From: JALHST01 sp963798435
Lineage (GTDB): Bacteria > Bacteroidota > Bacteroidia > Flavobacteriales > Flavobacteriaceae
Assembly (NCBI GenBank): GCA_963798435.1
Contig: CAWCTF010000006.1
Span: 434,001-498,000, forward strand
Reading direction: 5' to 3'
DNA length: 64,000 nucleotides
Shown here: positions 8,473 to 17,920 of the stretch, piece after piece
Numbering within the stretch: the first letter of the stretch is position 1
Layout of the letters: every line of letters begins with the position of its first letter
Program-made: the position numbers and the translations under genes
The notes under the pieces: model-generated
What the model saw: the letters and a program-made list of their open reading frames with translations, nothing else
Database searches by the model: none
What the model was told of the DNA's origin: nothing

Positions 8473-8973
8473 TTATTTTGCGGGAACGAACTTTAAAGCG
8501 GCACCATTGATACAATGCCTTTTGCCGGTTGTATTTGAGGGCCCGTCATCAAAAACATGGCCTAGATGCCCACCACAGACAGCGCAATGCTCTTCGGTAC
8601 GTATATATCCTATACTCTTATCTACATCATAGGCAACTCCACCCTCAATAGCCCTATCAAAACTGGGCCAACCCGTTCCGGAGTCAAATTTGTAGGCACT
8701 GTCGAACACGGGCGTACCACAGGCCGCACAGACATAAATTCCTTTTTGTTTATTCTCGAGCAGTTCACTTGAAAATGCGGTCTCAGTACCTGCCCTTCTT
8801 AAAATATAGTATTGCATATCGGTCAATTCCTTGCGCCATTCGGCATCGGTTTTGGTTACGGGGAAGGCTTTTGCTGATGCGGTTTCCTTGACCGTCGTTG
8901 CCTCCTTTTCCTGGGAAACCCCTTTACAACCAAGCGTTAAGAGAAAGAAGATAATTAGCGTTTTTGAATACAT
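8473..8973 (-). CDS. msrB: Peptide-methionine (R)-S-oxide reductase MsrB, lipoprotein
   Basis: Reduces the R-epimer of methionine sulfoxide in oxidised proteins. The 166-residue protein begins MYSKTLIIFFLLTLGCKG, with a lipobox Cys at about residue 16, so it is predicted to be a lipid-anchored envelope repair enzyme. The MsrB domain fills the rest: a CAACG pair and a CAVCGGH pair form the structural zinc site, FDSGTGWPSFDRAI and GHLGHVFDDGP are family signatures, and RHCINGAALKF carries the catalytic Cys. No MsrA is adjacent. Confidence 0.93.
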   Translation of the reverse strand: MYSKTLIIFFLLTLGCKGVSQEKEATTVKETASAKAFPVTKTDAEWRKELTDMQYYILRRAGTETAFSSELLENKQKGIYVCAACGTPVFDSAYKFDSGTGWPSFDRAIEGGVAYDVDKSIGYIRTEEHCAVCGGHLGHVFDDGPSNTTGKRHCINGAALKFVPAK

Positions 8974-9083
8974 GGCTTTTGTTTTTTCTATTTAGACGAC
9001 ATTTCTGTCGATACCTTTCAAATGTTCTGATATACTACCTACGATAGAAGTCGATACTAGTTTGTTTTACGAATAAAAATAGT

Positions 9084-9117
9084 AAAAAAAACCCCGTTCG
9101 GTTTAATGGAACGGGGT
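9084..9117 (-). terminator. Rho-independent terminator of the collagen-like lipoprotein gene
   Basis: Perfect 9-bp stem ACCCCGTTC (9091-9099) / GAACGGGGT (9109-9117) with a 9-base loop. It is followed on the minus strand by eight T residues (9091-9084). Confidence 0.85.
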
Positions 9118-9140
9118 CGATATCGGGCTTTGACAAACAC

Positions 9141-9719
9141 TTAATTCAATTCTATTTTTTTAACATCTTTTTCGGTCGCCCCTATGGCCTTCATGACGGC
9201 CTCAATGTTCGATTTGTCCATTTTAGAACTTGTTGCAAATTCACTCGGAAGTATCACGATCCTAAAAAATTGGTTTTGGGTAAAACCCGTATCCAAATTC
9301 GATAGGTCGAAATTTCCATCAATAAAAAGCTCAAGATCGATAAAGGTATGGGCTACTGTATATTGAATGGTGCCTTCTGTGAAGAAGAAATTTTGCGGTA
9401 TCAAGCTCCACGCATTTGCGGTCGTACCTCCTTGGTATTGTATTTCGCCATCATAGCGATACACCAGAATGGCATCTGATTCGAAAACCTCAAAATTCGT
9501 ATAATCGGCATAGGTCAAAACCGCATTATACAAATTGGCGCCTGAGTCGTATCCGAAATTAACACCATCAATCTCCAATACCTGTCCCTGGATCCCCGGA
9601 GCTCCGTCTAGTCCGTCCAATCCGTCGAATCCATCATAACCCGCCGGGCCCTGAGGACCTTCGCATGCCACTAGGAATACGATTAAAAAACTACCTAAAA
9701 TTTGTGCTATTTTTTTCAT
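9141..9719 (-). CDS. Lipoprotein with short collagen-like Gly-X-Y run
   Basis: 192 residues. The signal peptide ends in a lipobox (FLVAC, Cys19), so the protein should be lipid-anchored. Immediately after the Cys are nine uninterrupted Gly-X-Y triplets (about 21-47), with Pro or Asp often in the variable positions (GPQ, GPA, GYD, GFD). A C-terminal domain of about 140 residues follows, rich in aromatic beta-strand-like segments (FEVFESDAILVYRYDG, TIQYTVAHTFIDLELFID). Many Bacteroidota genomes encode such collagen-stalk lipoproteins; their role is not established. It has its own terminator and no obvious operon partner. Confidence 0.75.
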   Translation of the reverse strand: MKKIAQILGSFLIVFLVACEGPQGPAGYDGFDGLDGLDGAPGIQGQVLEIDGVNFGYDSGANLYNAVLTYADYTNFEVFESDAILVYRYDGEIQYQGGTTANAWSLIPQNFFFTEGTIQYTVAHTFIDLELFIDGNFDLSNLDTGFTQNQFFRIVILPSEFATSSKMDKSNIEAVMKAIGATEKDVKKIELN

Positions 9720-9851
9720 AATTATTGATTTAACTGATTAACAATAGGGTTACTTCCTTCTTCGGCAATAGGAGTATTCAAAAAGCGTTCCAAAGTTAAT
9801 TCAACGCAAACGATAGAAGTCATTTTAAGTCATAAATATATGATTTTGATT

Positions 9852-9903
9852 ATTTTGGTTTGCCAAGAATTCCCTATTTTTAACCAAACCATCAAACCAA
9901 AAT
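9852..9903. promoter_or_regulatory. 11-bp perfect inverted repeat immediately before glgE
   Basis: ATTTTGGTTTG (9852-9862) and CAAACCAAAAT (9893-9903) are exact reverse complements, 30 bases apart. The right arm ends one base before the glgE ATG at 9905. A third related copy, AACCAAACC, sits between them at 9882-9890. It could be a two-site operator or an mRNA hairpin that hides the start codon; the sequence cannot decide. Confidence 0.5.
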
Positions 9904-9904
9904 T

Positions 9905-11842
9905 ATGCTGAAACAACAACGTGTTGTTATAGGGAATATTTCACCGCAAATTGAATGTGGAGCCTTTTTTATAAAGAGGGTAGTCGGGGAAGAAGTTAAT
10001 ATTATGGCCGATGTCCTAGGGGATGGTCATGATGTCATCCAGGCCGAAGTGCAATTCAAACACGAAAAGGCCAAGGACTATAACCATATTCGCATGCACC
10101 ATTTAGGGAATGATGTCTATGGGGCCACCTTTCAGGTCGATAAACAAGGCTTTTATGAATACAATGTGCGCGCTTGGGTGGATCATGCCCTGAATTGGCA
10201 ACATGGCATCCAGGCCAAATTAAAGGACGGGCAGCATGTAAAAAGCGAACTCCTTGATGGGATACAATATCTGCAGCATCTAGACAAGAATTTGGGCGCT
10301 AAGGAGAAGGCCGACTTGGCACAATGGATGCTGCAATTTGAAGACGAAGCCCAGTATGATAATGCCGTAAAAATTGCATCTTCCCATAAACTGGAGGAAT
10401 TATTTTTAAAATATCCGCAACGATTCTTGGCAAATACCAGCAATTCGCTCCAACTCTATGTCGACCGCAAAAAAGCGAATTTTAGTACTTGGTATGAGTT
10501 TTTCCCACGATCTGCCGCCCAGGAAGTCGGTAAGCATGGTACTTTTAAGGATTGTGAACGCCTTTTGCCAAGGATTGCCGAAATGGGTTTCGATGTCCTT
10601 TATTTCCCCCCCATACATCCCATTGGTGAAAAGAATAGAAAAGGCAAGAACAATGCTACCCATGCCGAAGAAGGAGATTCAGGGGTGCCTTGGGCCATTG
10701 GGTCAAGACTAGGAGGCCACACGGCCATCCATCCTGAACTTGGCACTGAAGCCGATTTTAAGGAATTGATCCACAAAGCGGGGGAACACCAAATAGAAAT
10801 CGCCATGGACCTTGCTTTTCAGGCGGCTCCTGACCATCCGTATATTTCAGAACATCCGGAGTGGTTTCGAAAAAGGCCTGATGGTACCATTCAATACGCT
10901 GAAAATCCTCCTAAAAAATATCAGGACATCGTCAACTTTTATTTTGAATCAAAGGCCCATCAAGAACTTTGGGAAGAGCTCCTTAGGGTGACGTTGCATT
11001 GGGTAAATTGTGGAATTTCCATTTTTAGGGTCGACAATCCACATACCAAACCCTATTATTTTTGGAATTGGTTAATTGCACAAGTAAAAAAGAAGCATCC
11101 CGATGTGCTTTTTTTAGCGGAAGCATTTTCAAGGCCGAAAGTAATGCAACAGCTTGCCAAGCAAGGATTTTCCCAGTCATACACGTATTTCACATGGAGG
11201 GTTTTTAAGAATGAACTCATAGAATATATGACCGAGCTTACACAAACGGAAATGCGCGAGTACTATCGACCCAATTTTTGGCCGAATACTCCTGATATCA
11301 ATCCGTACCATCTTCAAGGAGCGAACGAGGCCATGCATCTTGCGCGCTATGCGCTGGCTGCCACCCTGTGCGGAAATCTTGGTATTTATGGTCCTGTTTT
11401 TGAATTTATGATAAGTGATGCCTTTCCGGGTAAGGAAGAATACCTCAATTCGGAAAAATATGAAATTCACCATTGGGACTGGGACCGTAAAAATAAGTTG
11501 ATCTACGTCATTTCGAAAATCAATGCGGAACGACGTATCCACGAATCATTACAGCAGACCAACAACATACGGTTCTGTGAGATAAACAATGACCGCTTGA
11601 TCGCATTTTATAAATGGAACGATCAGAAGACCGATGAAACGTTGACCATCATAAACCTCGATCATCATTATGCCCAAAGAGGCAGTGTTCAATTGCCACT
11701 TGGCGCATTAGGGGTAGAACATGGCCACCCCGTGGTCGTATATGACGTTATAACGAATAATAACTACATTTGGCATTCTGAATGGAACTTTATCGAATTA
11801 CACCCTGCATTGCCATTTCATATTTTCCATATTAAGAAATAA
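9905..11842 (+). CDS. glgE: Alpha-1,4-glucan:maltose-1-phosphate maltosyltransferase GlgE
   Basis: GH13_3 transferase that extends alpha-1,4-glucan with maltosyl units from alpha-maltose-1-phosphate. The 645 residues carry the N-terminal domain with the family opening (RVVIGNISPQIECGAFFIKRVVGE) followed by the catalytic barrel (WYEFFPRSAAQE near 195). Catalytic residues are in place: nucleophile Asp377 (FRVDNPHTKP), acid/base Glu406 (LAEAFSRP) and Asp464 (FWPNTPDIN), with nearly the same spacing as Streptomyces GlgE (394/423/480). It is first in a tight operon; the stop is two bases before the maltokinase ATG. Confidence 0.95.
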   Translation: MLKQQRVVIGNISPQIECGAFFIKRVVGEEVNIMADVLGDGHDVIQAEVQFKHEKAKDYNHIRMHHLGNDVYGATFQVDKQGFYEYNVRAWVDHALNWQHGIQAKLKDGQHVKSELLDGIQYLQHLDKNLGAKEKADLAQWMLQFEDEAQYDNAVKIASSHKLEELFLKYPQRFLANTSNSLQLYVDRKKANFSTWYEFFPRSAAQEVGKHGTFKDCERLLPRIAEMGFDVLYFPPIHPIGEKNRKGKNNATHAEEGDSGVPWAIGSRLGGHTAIHPELGTEADFKELIHKAGEHQIEIAMDLAFQAAPDHPYISEHPEWFRKRPDGTIQYAENPPKKYQDIVNFYFESKAHQELWEELLRVTLHWVNCGISIFRVDNPHTKPYYFWNWLIAQVKKKHPDVLFLAEAFSRPKVMQQLAKQGFSQSYTYFTWRVFKNELIEYMTELTQTEMREYYRPNFWPNTPDINPYHLQGANEAMHLARYALAATLCGNLGIYGPVFEFMISDAFPGKEEYLNSEKYEIHHWDWDRKNKLIYVISKINAERRIHESLQQTNNIRFCEINNDRLIAFYKWNDQKTDETLTIINLDHHYAQRGSVQLPLGALGVEHGHPVVVYDVITNNNYIWHSEWNFIELHPALPFHIFHIKK

Positions 11843-11844
11843 TC

Positions 11845-13479
11845 ATGGCCAAGAAGAAGCAAGAGTCCTTATTACAACCCCCCTACGTCTTTGATGTAGT
11901 TTGGGAGGAATTGCTCGACCATCAAGCTTTTGTAAAAGTATTCATATCAGATGTGCTTGAAGACTATATTGTTAGACAGCGATGGTATGGCGGTAAATCG
12001 AGTAAACTTAAATATATCGAACTCCATCAATATTTTAAGATTCAACAACACGGGGAAGTATATTATGGACTTTTGTTGGAAGTAAATTTTGAGGAGGCCT
12101 TTTACCAACATTATTTTTTGCCAATTGCTTTCGTTTCCGATGAGAGCTTTGCAGAGAAAGACCGTATTCTACCCGTGACCATAAAAGGGCAAAAGGGCTT
12201 TATTATTGACGCCATCAATTTGGAAGCGTTTCGAAAATTGGTCTTTGAACGAATCATGAGTTCAGAACCGAACGACAAAAGCTCAGTTCGCTATCACAAG
12301 AGCAGCCTTTTTAAAGATACGGCATATCTCTCGTCGCGCTTTATGGGCTTAGAACAGAGCAACACCTCGGTTATTTATAATGATAGCTCTGTAATCAAGT
12401 TTTTCCGGAGAATTTATGCTGACAAGAATCCAGATTATGAAATGAGCCAGTTCTTGTCGGAAAAGAAGGGCTATAAAAATACTCCGGCATATCTGGGCAG
12501 TGTCAGTTTTATTGACAAGGATGACGACAACATAACGATTGCCCTGCTACAGGAACTGGTTCCTAATCAAGGAGATGCCTGGGAATTTATGTTGAAGGAG
12601 GTAGATAAGGTATTTAGTAATCTGGCGAATAAACATATCCAGGTATCCCGACTACCAACGACCGAACTGTTTCAGCGCCTGCAAATTCGCGATGTCCCCC
12701 CGGAGATTATCGATTGGGCAGGACTTCGTATTTTCTTAAGGCTTCAGGTCTTGGCGAGGCGAACTGCCGAGATGCATGTGGCCTTGGGTTCCGAATTTGA
12801 GGATACGGCCTTTACACCAAAACATTTTAATAGCGATTATGAAGTCTGGTTGAAAAATAGGTTGTTGTACCAATTTCAGAACCGTTTGAACAGCGTTGAG
12901 AACAACCTGCATAAATTAGAAGGTAGGGCGGCCATACTCGTAAAGGAGTTTTTGGAGCGCAAAAATGAAATTAGAAGGCGATTTGTGAATTTTGATTGGA
13001 CGAAATTGAAAGGGGAACGTATCAGGATTCACGGGGATTATCATTTGGGCCAAGTATTGGTCAAGGATGACGATTTTTACTTATTAGACTTCGAAGGGGA
13101 ACCTGAAAGCACGATACGTGATCGTAAGGTGAAGCATCCCCCATTGAAGGATGTGGCGGGCATGTTTCGATCTTTCCATTATGCCATCTATGCGACGATT
13201 TTTAATAATGGTGATAAATACCCATATACCCAAGAACAACTTTTTAAGGCAGGAGAAACCCTTTTTCGATTTTTTATTGGCGTATTTTTGGAAGCTTATG
13301 TAACTATAATTCAAGAGAATAATCTTAATATAGGGTATCATCAAGAACGCATTTTTATTTTAAAATACAGTATGCTTGAAAAGGCGGTATATGAATTGGG
13401 ATACGAAATGAATTCCCGTCCTAGTTGGGCGGTTATTCCTTTGGAAGGGATTTTAGGCATTATCAACGACACAAACTAA
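11845..13479 (+). CDS. mak: Maltokinase (Mak/Pep2-like)
   Basis: ATP-dependent kinase expected to make alpha-maltose-1-phosphate for GlgE. The 544 residues begin with the maltokinase N-terminal cap domain (VRQRWYGGKSSKLKY near 43-57). The C-terminal lobe has an aminoglycoside-phosphotransferase-like active site: catalytic Asp398 in HGDYHLGQVL and metal-binding Asp415 in LLDFEGEP. In many bacteria this domain is fused to trehalose synthase (TreS); here there is no TreS domain, only the kinase. It sits two bases after glgE and seven before glgB, so the three should be co-transcribed. Function rests on the motifs and on context. Confidence 0.88.
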   Translation: MAKKKQESLLQPPYVFDVVWEELLDHQAFVKVFISDVLEDYIVRQRWYGGKSSKLKYIELHQYFKIQQHGEVYYGLLLEVNFEEAFYQHYFLPIAFVSDESFAEKDRILPVTIKGQKGFIIDAINLEAFRKLVFERIMSSEPNDKSSVRYHKSSLFKDTAYLSSRFMGLEQSNTSVIYNDSSVIKFFRRIYADKNPDYEMSQFLSEKKGYKNTPAYLGSVSFIDKDDDNITIALLQELVPNQGDAWEFMLKEVDKVFSNLANKHIQVSRLPTTELFQRLQIRDVPPEIIDWAGLRIFLRLQVLARRTAEMHVALGSEFEDTAFTPKHFNSDYEVWLKNRLLYQFQNRLNSVENNLHKLEGRAAILVKEFLERKNEIRRRFVNFDWTKLKGERIRIHGDYHLGQVLVKDDDFYLLDFEGEPESTIRDRKVKHPPLKDVAGMFRSFHYAIYATIFNNGDKYPYTQEQLFKAGETLFRFFIGVFLEAYVTIIQENNLNIGYHQERIFILKYSMLEKAVYELGYEMNSRPSWAVIPLEGILGIINDTN

Positions 13480-13486
13480 CAAAAAA

Positions 13487-15382
13487 ATGGGCAAAGTAGT
13501 AGTACACAGTCTTTTTTCGGATTTCGATATCAATTTATTTAAGGCCGGAAAGCACTATCGATTATATGATAAACTCGGATCACATCTTATCGAGGTGAAT
13601 GGGGAAAAGGGGGTGTATTTTGCAGTTTGGGCGCCGACTGCCAAATCGGTTTCAGTTATCGGGGATTTCAACTATTGGCTTGAAGGAGATCATAAATTGA
13701 ATGTACGTTGGGATTCAAGTGGAATATGGGAAGGTTTTATTCCAGGCCTAGACCAGGGCACCTTATATAAATACAAGATACACTCGAACAATAATAACAT
13801 CATTACTGAAAAGGCTGACCCGTATGCGCGCCTATGCGAACATCCTCCCCAGACTGCGTCAATCGTTTGGAAGGCCGACCATAAATGGAAGGACAAGCAG
13901 TGGATGGGCTATCGCAAGGAAAAAAATGGCCTTGATAGACCTTATTCGGTCTATGAGGTACATTTGGGCTCTTGGAAACGTAAGAAAGATGATAAATTTC
14001 TGAGCTATATTGACTTGGCCGACGACCTGGTCGCCTATGTAAAGGATATGGGGTATACCCATGTTGAGTTTATGCCCATAATGGAATATCCGTATGACCC
14101 ATCATGGGGATATCAGCTCACTGGCTATTTTGCACCGACCTCCCGTTTTGGAAAGCCCGAGGATTTTAAATTTTTGGTCGATAAATTCCATCAAAACGAC
14201 ATTGGGGTCATTCTTGATTGGGTGCCATCCCATTTTCCCGAGGATGCACATGGTTTGGGGAATTTTGATGGCTCCCATCTCTATGAAAATCCAGATCGGC
14301 GAAGAGGATATCATCCTGATTGGAAGAGTCTTATCTTTAATTATGGGAGGAATGAAGTGCGTGCGTTTTTAATAAGCAACGCTCTTTTCTGGTTAGATCA
14401 ATTTCATATCGATGGTCTCCGAGTTGATGCTGTGGCCTCTATGTTGTATTTAGATTATTCGAGGGAAGAAGGTGAATGGGAACCCAACATCTATGGCAAT
14501 AATGAAAATCTAGAAGCAATATCACTCATTCGGGAACTGAACGAGGAAGTCTATAAAAGTTTTGAGGGTGTGCAGACCATAGCCGAGGAATCTACTGCTT
14601 TTACAGGTGTTTCAAAACCCGTTTATTTAGGCGGACTCGGTTTCGGCATGAAATGGATGATGGGTTGGATGCACGATACATTGGAATATTTTAAGAAAGA
14701 GCCCATCTATCGACGCCATCACCAAAACGATCTTACGTTTAGTATGACCTATGCCTTTACCGAAAATTTTATGTTGCCTTTCTCCCATGATGAAGTGGTG
14801 TACGGCAAACAATCCCTGGTCTACCGCATGCCAGGCGATGAATGGCAACAATTCGCCAATCTTAGGCTCCTATTCGGATACATGTTTACACATCCCGGAA
14901 CCAAATTGATGTTTATGGGTGCCGAGTTCGCACAAACTTCCGAATGGAACTATCAACATAGTCTCGATTGGCACCTGACCCAGTATACGTTTCATTCGGG
15001 TATGCAGCAGTTGGTAAAAGACTTGAATGCACTATACAAAGCATATCCAGCCCTCTATGAAAAGCAGTTCAGTCCTGAAGGCTTTCAGTGGATCGATTAT
15101 GGGGATGCCGAAAATTCGGTACTTACCTATATACGAAAGGGTCATGACGAAAAAAACGACCTTATCGTGGCCTGCAATTTCACGCCGATACCGCGAGAAG
15201 AATATAGGATCGGGGTTCCCAAAGGAAAAACATACAAGGAAGTATTCAACAGCGACCATGTGAAATATGGCGGTAGTGGCGTTTCCAATCGCCCGGCGAA
15301 ACCGTCGATCAAGAAATGGCATGGGTATGCAAAATCCATAGAAATAAACATACCTCCCTTAGGTGTGGTTATTTTTCAATAA
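13487..15382 (+). CDS. glgB: 1,4-alpha-glucan branching enzyme GlgB
   Basis: GH13 enzyme that introduces alpha-1,6 branches into the GlgE-made glucan. The 631 residues contain an N-terminal CBM48 domain (YFAVWAPTAKSVSVIGDFNYW near 44-64), the barrel with YEVHLGSWKRK, and the catalytic triad Asp314 (GLRVDAVASM), Glu367 (TIAEESTAF) and Asp435 (SHDEVVYGK). The C-terminal all-beta domain is present. It starts seven bases after the maltokinase stop, completing the GlgE-pathway set. Confidence 0.95.
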   Translation: MGKVVVHSLFSDFDINLFKAGKHYRLYDKLGSHLIEVNGEKGVYFAVWAPTAKSVSVIGDFNYWLEGDHKLNVRWDSSGIWEGFIPGLDQGTLYKYKIHSNNNNIITEKADPYARLCEHPPQTASIVWKADHKWKDKQWMGYRKEKNGLDRPYSVYEVHLGSWKRKKDDKFLSYIDLADDLVAYVKDMGYTHVEFMPIMEYPYDPSWGYQLTGYFAPTSRFGKPEDFKFLVDKFHQNDIGVILDWVPSHFPEDAHGLGNFDGSHLYENPDRRRGYHPDWKSLIFNYGRNEVRAFLISNALFWLDQFHIDGLRVDAVASMLYLDYSREEGEWEPNIYGNNENLEAISLIRELNEEVYKSFEGVQTIAEESTAFTGVSKPVYLGGLGFGMKWMMGWMHDTLEYFKKEPIYRRHHQNDLTFSMTYAFTENFMLPFSHDEVVYGKQSLVYRMPGDEWQQFANLRLLFGYMFTHPGTKLMFMGAEFAQTSEWNYQHSLDWHLTQYTFHSGMQQLVKDLNALYKAYPALYEKQFSPEGFQWIDYGDAENSVLTYIRKGHDEKNDLIVACNFTPIPREEYRIGVPKGKTYKEVFNSDHVKYGGSGVSNRPAKPSIKKWHGYAKSIEINIPPLGVVIFQ

Positions 15383-15482
15383 TGGGACGTACCGATTCGC
15401 AAATCTTCAAAATTGAACTCAATATCTTTTATTTTTAGCCGTTAATGTGGTTTTTGTACGGCACTTTAAAATATAACCGACT

Positions 15483-17882
15483 ATGATAACGAATACTGAA
15501 CTGGAATATAAAGGCAATCTTTATCCAAACCAGATCGTAAACTATATACGTGATACCCATAAATTATACTTCACTACCGAAAATGGCGTAATCCTCGAAT
15601 TAACCGTTTTGCAAGATGGCCTTCTTCGTTTTAGATATGCCACTGAGCATGTTTTTCAGCCCGATTTTTCATATGCCGTTAGTGAAATAGCGACACATGG
15701 CTACAACCGTATAGAGGTATCGGAAACCAAAACAGAATATCTTGTTGAGACCTCTAAAATACAAGTACTCGTTGATAAGCAGACCTTGCGGGTGCAGATC
15801 TCGGATTTGGAAGGGACAATACTGAACGAGGATGAACTTGGCTTTCATTGGGAGGAAAATTATGAATCTGGCGGAAACACCGTAAAAATGAGCAAGATTA
15901 CCCAAAGTTCAGAAAGCTTTTATGGCATGGGCGATAAAGCTACTCATTCTAACTTGAAAGGTAAAAAGGTCATTAATTGGTGTACCGACCAATATGCGTT
16001 TGGTAAGGACCAGGAACCCTTGTACAAGGCAATTCCTTTTTATATCGGGCTCCATAAAAATATCGCCTATGGCATTTTTTTCGATAATACCTTTAAGAGT
16101 TACTTTGACTTTGCGCATGAACGCCGCAATGTGACCAGTTTTTGGGCAGAAGGCGGTGAAATGAATTACTACTTTATTTATGGCCCCTTAATGTCGGAAG
16201 TAGTGAAGGCCTATACTAATTTGACGGGAACTCCTGAACTTCCGCCACTTTGGGCGTTGGGGTATCATCAGTCGAAGTGGAGCTATTTTCCTGAAAAAAA
16301 TGTACAGGAAATCGCGGCGAAATTCAGAAAATTAAGAATTCCATGTGATGCTATTTATCTGGATATCGACTATATGGATGGTTTTCGTTGTTTTACATGG
16401 GACAAGAACCATTTTCCAGACCCAAAACGCATGATAGCCGAACTTTACCAAGTGGGCTTCAAAACGGTGGTGATGATCGATCCCGGGATTAAGGTCGATA
16501 GAAACTATTGGATCTATAATGAGGCGGTGAAGAACGATTATTTCTGTAAGCGCGGGGATGGCCCTTTTATGAGGGGAAAAGTATGGCCGGGGGAATGTAA
16601 TTTTCCCGACTTCACCAATCCTAAAGTTCGGGAATGGTGGGCAGAATTGTATAAAGAATTTATGACCGATCTTGGAGTACATGCCGTTTGGAACGATATG
16701 AACGAGCCAGCTGTCATGGAGGTCCCGACCAAGACGGCACCCTTAGATACAAGACATAACTTTGACGGGCATCCATGTTCGCACCGAAAGGCGCATAATG
16801 TATATGGAATGCAGATGGTTCGGGCCACGTATGAAGGGGTTAAAAAGTATGTATACCCCAAAAGGCCTTTTGTAATAACTAGAGCCGCCTTTGCAGGAAC
16901 TCAACGATACTCCACCACTTGGACCGGGGATAATGTGGCTACCTGGGAGCATCTTTGGATTGCCAATGTACAAGCACAACGCATGTGCATGAGTGGATAT
17001 TCTTTTGTTGGATCAGATATTGGCGGTTTTGCCGAACAGCCCAATGGGGAATTATTTACACGTTGGATCCAATTGGGCGTATTCCATCCATTTTGTCGTG
17101 TTCATTCGAGCGGTGATCATGGGGATCAGGAACCTTGGTCATTCGATAAGGAAGTTACCGATATCGTGCGCAAATTCATAGAATTACGCTATCAACTTCT
17201 GCCATATCTATATACGATGTTCTGGCGCTATACCGTAGCAGGTACGCCCATGCTTCAACCTTTGGTGCATTACGATCAGGAAGATACACAGACCCACTTT
17301 AGGACCGATGAATTCATTTTTGGGAAACAAATTTTAGTGTGCCCCATTCAAGAGCCCAATGCCAAAGGCAGAAGAATGTATATTCCAAGGGGCAATTGGT
17401 ACAATTATTGGACCGATGAATCGGTCGAGGGAGGTAAAGAACGTTGGGTGGTAGCCGATATGGACAAAATGCCTTTGTTCATAAAGGAAGGCTCGATAAT
17501 TCCAAAATACCCAGTGCAACAATATGTTGGTGAATTGGTCATAAAAGAATTGATACTGGATATTTATTTCAAACTGGGAATCGAGAATTCGTTGGTTTAC
17601 GAGGACGCCCAGGATGGCTACGATTATAAAAAGGGACAATATAGTCTACGTAGATTGAAGTTGTCGGGTAAGGAAAACGAATTGATAATACAACAGTTCA
17701 AGGATGGTTCTTATAAAACTCCTTATGGGAGTATGAAAATAAAGTTACATGGCCTACCTTTCAAAATAAATACCATTGAAATTGATAACGAAGAGGTCGC
17801 ATTAAAGGACCTAAAATTAAATGGAAACAATACAATCGAGATATCAAAAGATTTTACTGCGTTAAGAATCATTGGTAAATAA
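15483..17882 (+). CDS. GH31 family alpha-glucosidase
   Basis: Exo-acting hydrolase that removes alpha-linked glucose from oligosaccharide ends. The 799 residues carry a GH31 N-terminal beta-sandwich (about 1-240), a barrel with the substrate loop IYLDIDYMDGFRCFTWD, nucleophile Asp405 (VWNDMNEPAV) and acid/base Asp483 (TWTGDNVATWEHL). C-terminal beta domains complete it. No signal peptide is visible (MITNTELEYKGNLYPN), so it is predicted cytoplasmic and would turn over the glucan or maltose made by the upstream genes. The 100-bp gap to glgB leaves room for its own promoter; no clear TAnnTTTG match is seen there. Confidence 0.93.
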   Translation: MITNTELEYKGNLYPNQIVNYIRDTHKLYFTTENGVILELTVLQDGLLRFRYATEHVFQPDFSYAVSEIATHGYNRIEVSETKTEYLVETSKIQVLVDKQTLRVQISDLEGTILNEDELGFHWEENYESGGNTVKMSKITQSSESFYGMGDKATHSNLKGKKVINWCTDQYAFGKDQEPLYKAIPFYIGLHKNIAYGIFFDNTFKSYFDFAHERRNVTSFWAEGGEMNYYFIYGPLMSEVVKAYTNLTGTPELPPLWALGYHQSKWSYFPEKNVQEIAAKFRKLRIPCDAIYLDIDYMDGFRCFTWDKNHFPDPKRMIAELYQVGFKTVVMIDPGIKVDRNYWIYNEAVKNDYFCKRGDGPFMRGKVWPGECNFPDFTNPKVREWWAELYKEFMTDLGVHAVWNDMNEPAVMEVPTKTAPLDTRHNFDGHPCSHRKAHNVYGMQMVRATYEGVKKYVYPKRPFVITRAAFAGTQRYSTTWTGDNVATWEHLWIANVQAQRMCMSGYSFVGSDIGGFAEQPNGELFTRWIQLGVFHPFCRVHSSGDHGDQEPWSFDKEVTDIVRKFIELRYQLLPYLYTMFWRYTVAGTPMLQPLVHYDQEDTQTHFRTDEFIFGKQILVCPIQEPNAKGRRMYIPRGNWYNYWTDESVEGGKERWVVADMDKMPLFIKEGSIIPKYPVQQYVGELVIKELILDIYFKLGIENSLVYEDAQDGYDYKKGQYSLRRLKLSGKENELIIQQFKDGSYKTPYGSMKIKLHGLPFKINTIEIDNEEVALKDLKLNGNNTIEISKDFTALRIIGK

Positions 17883-17920
17883 TTTTATATTCGGGAGTAG
17901 GATAATAAAAACTGAATAAA

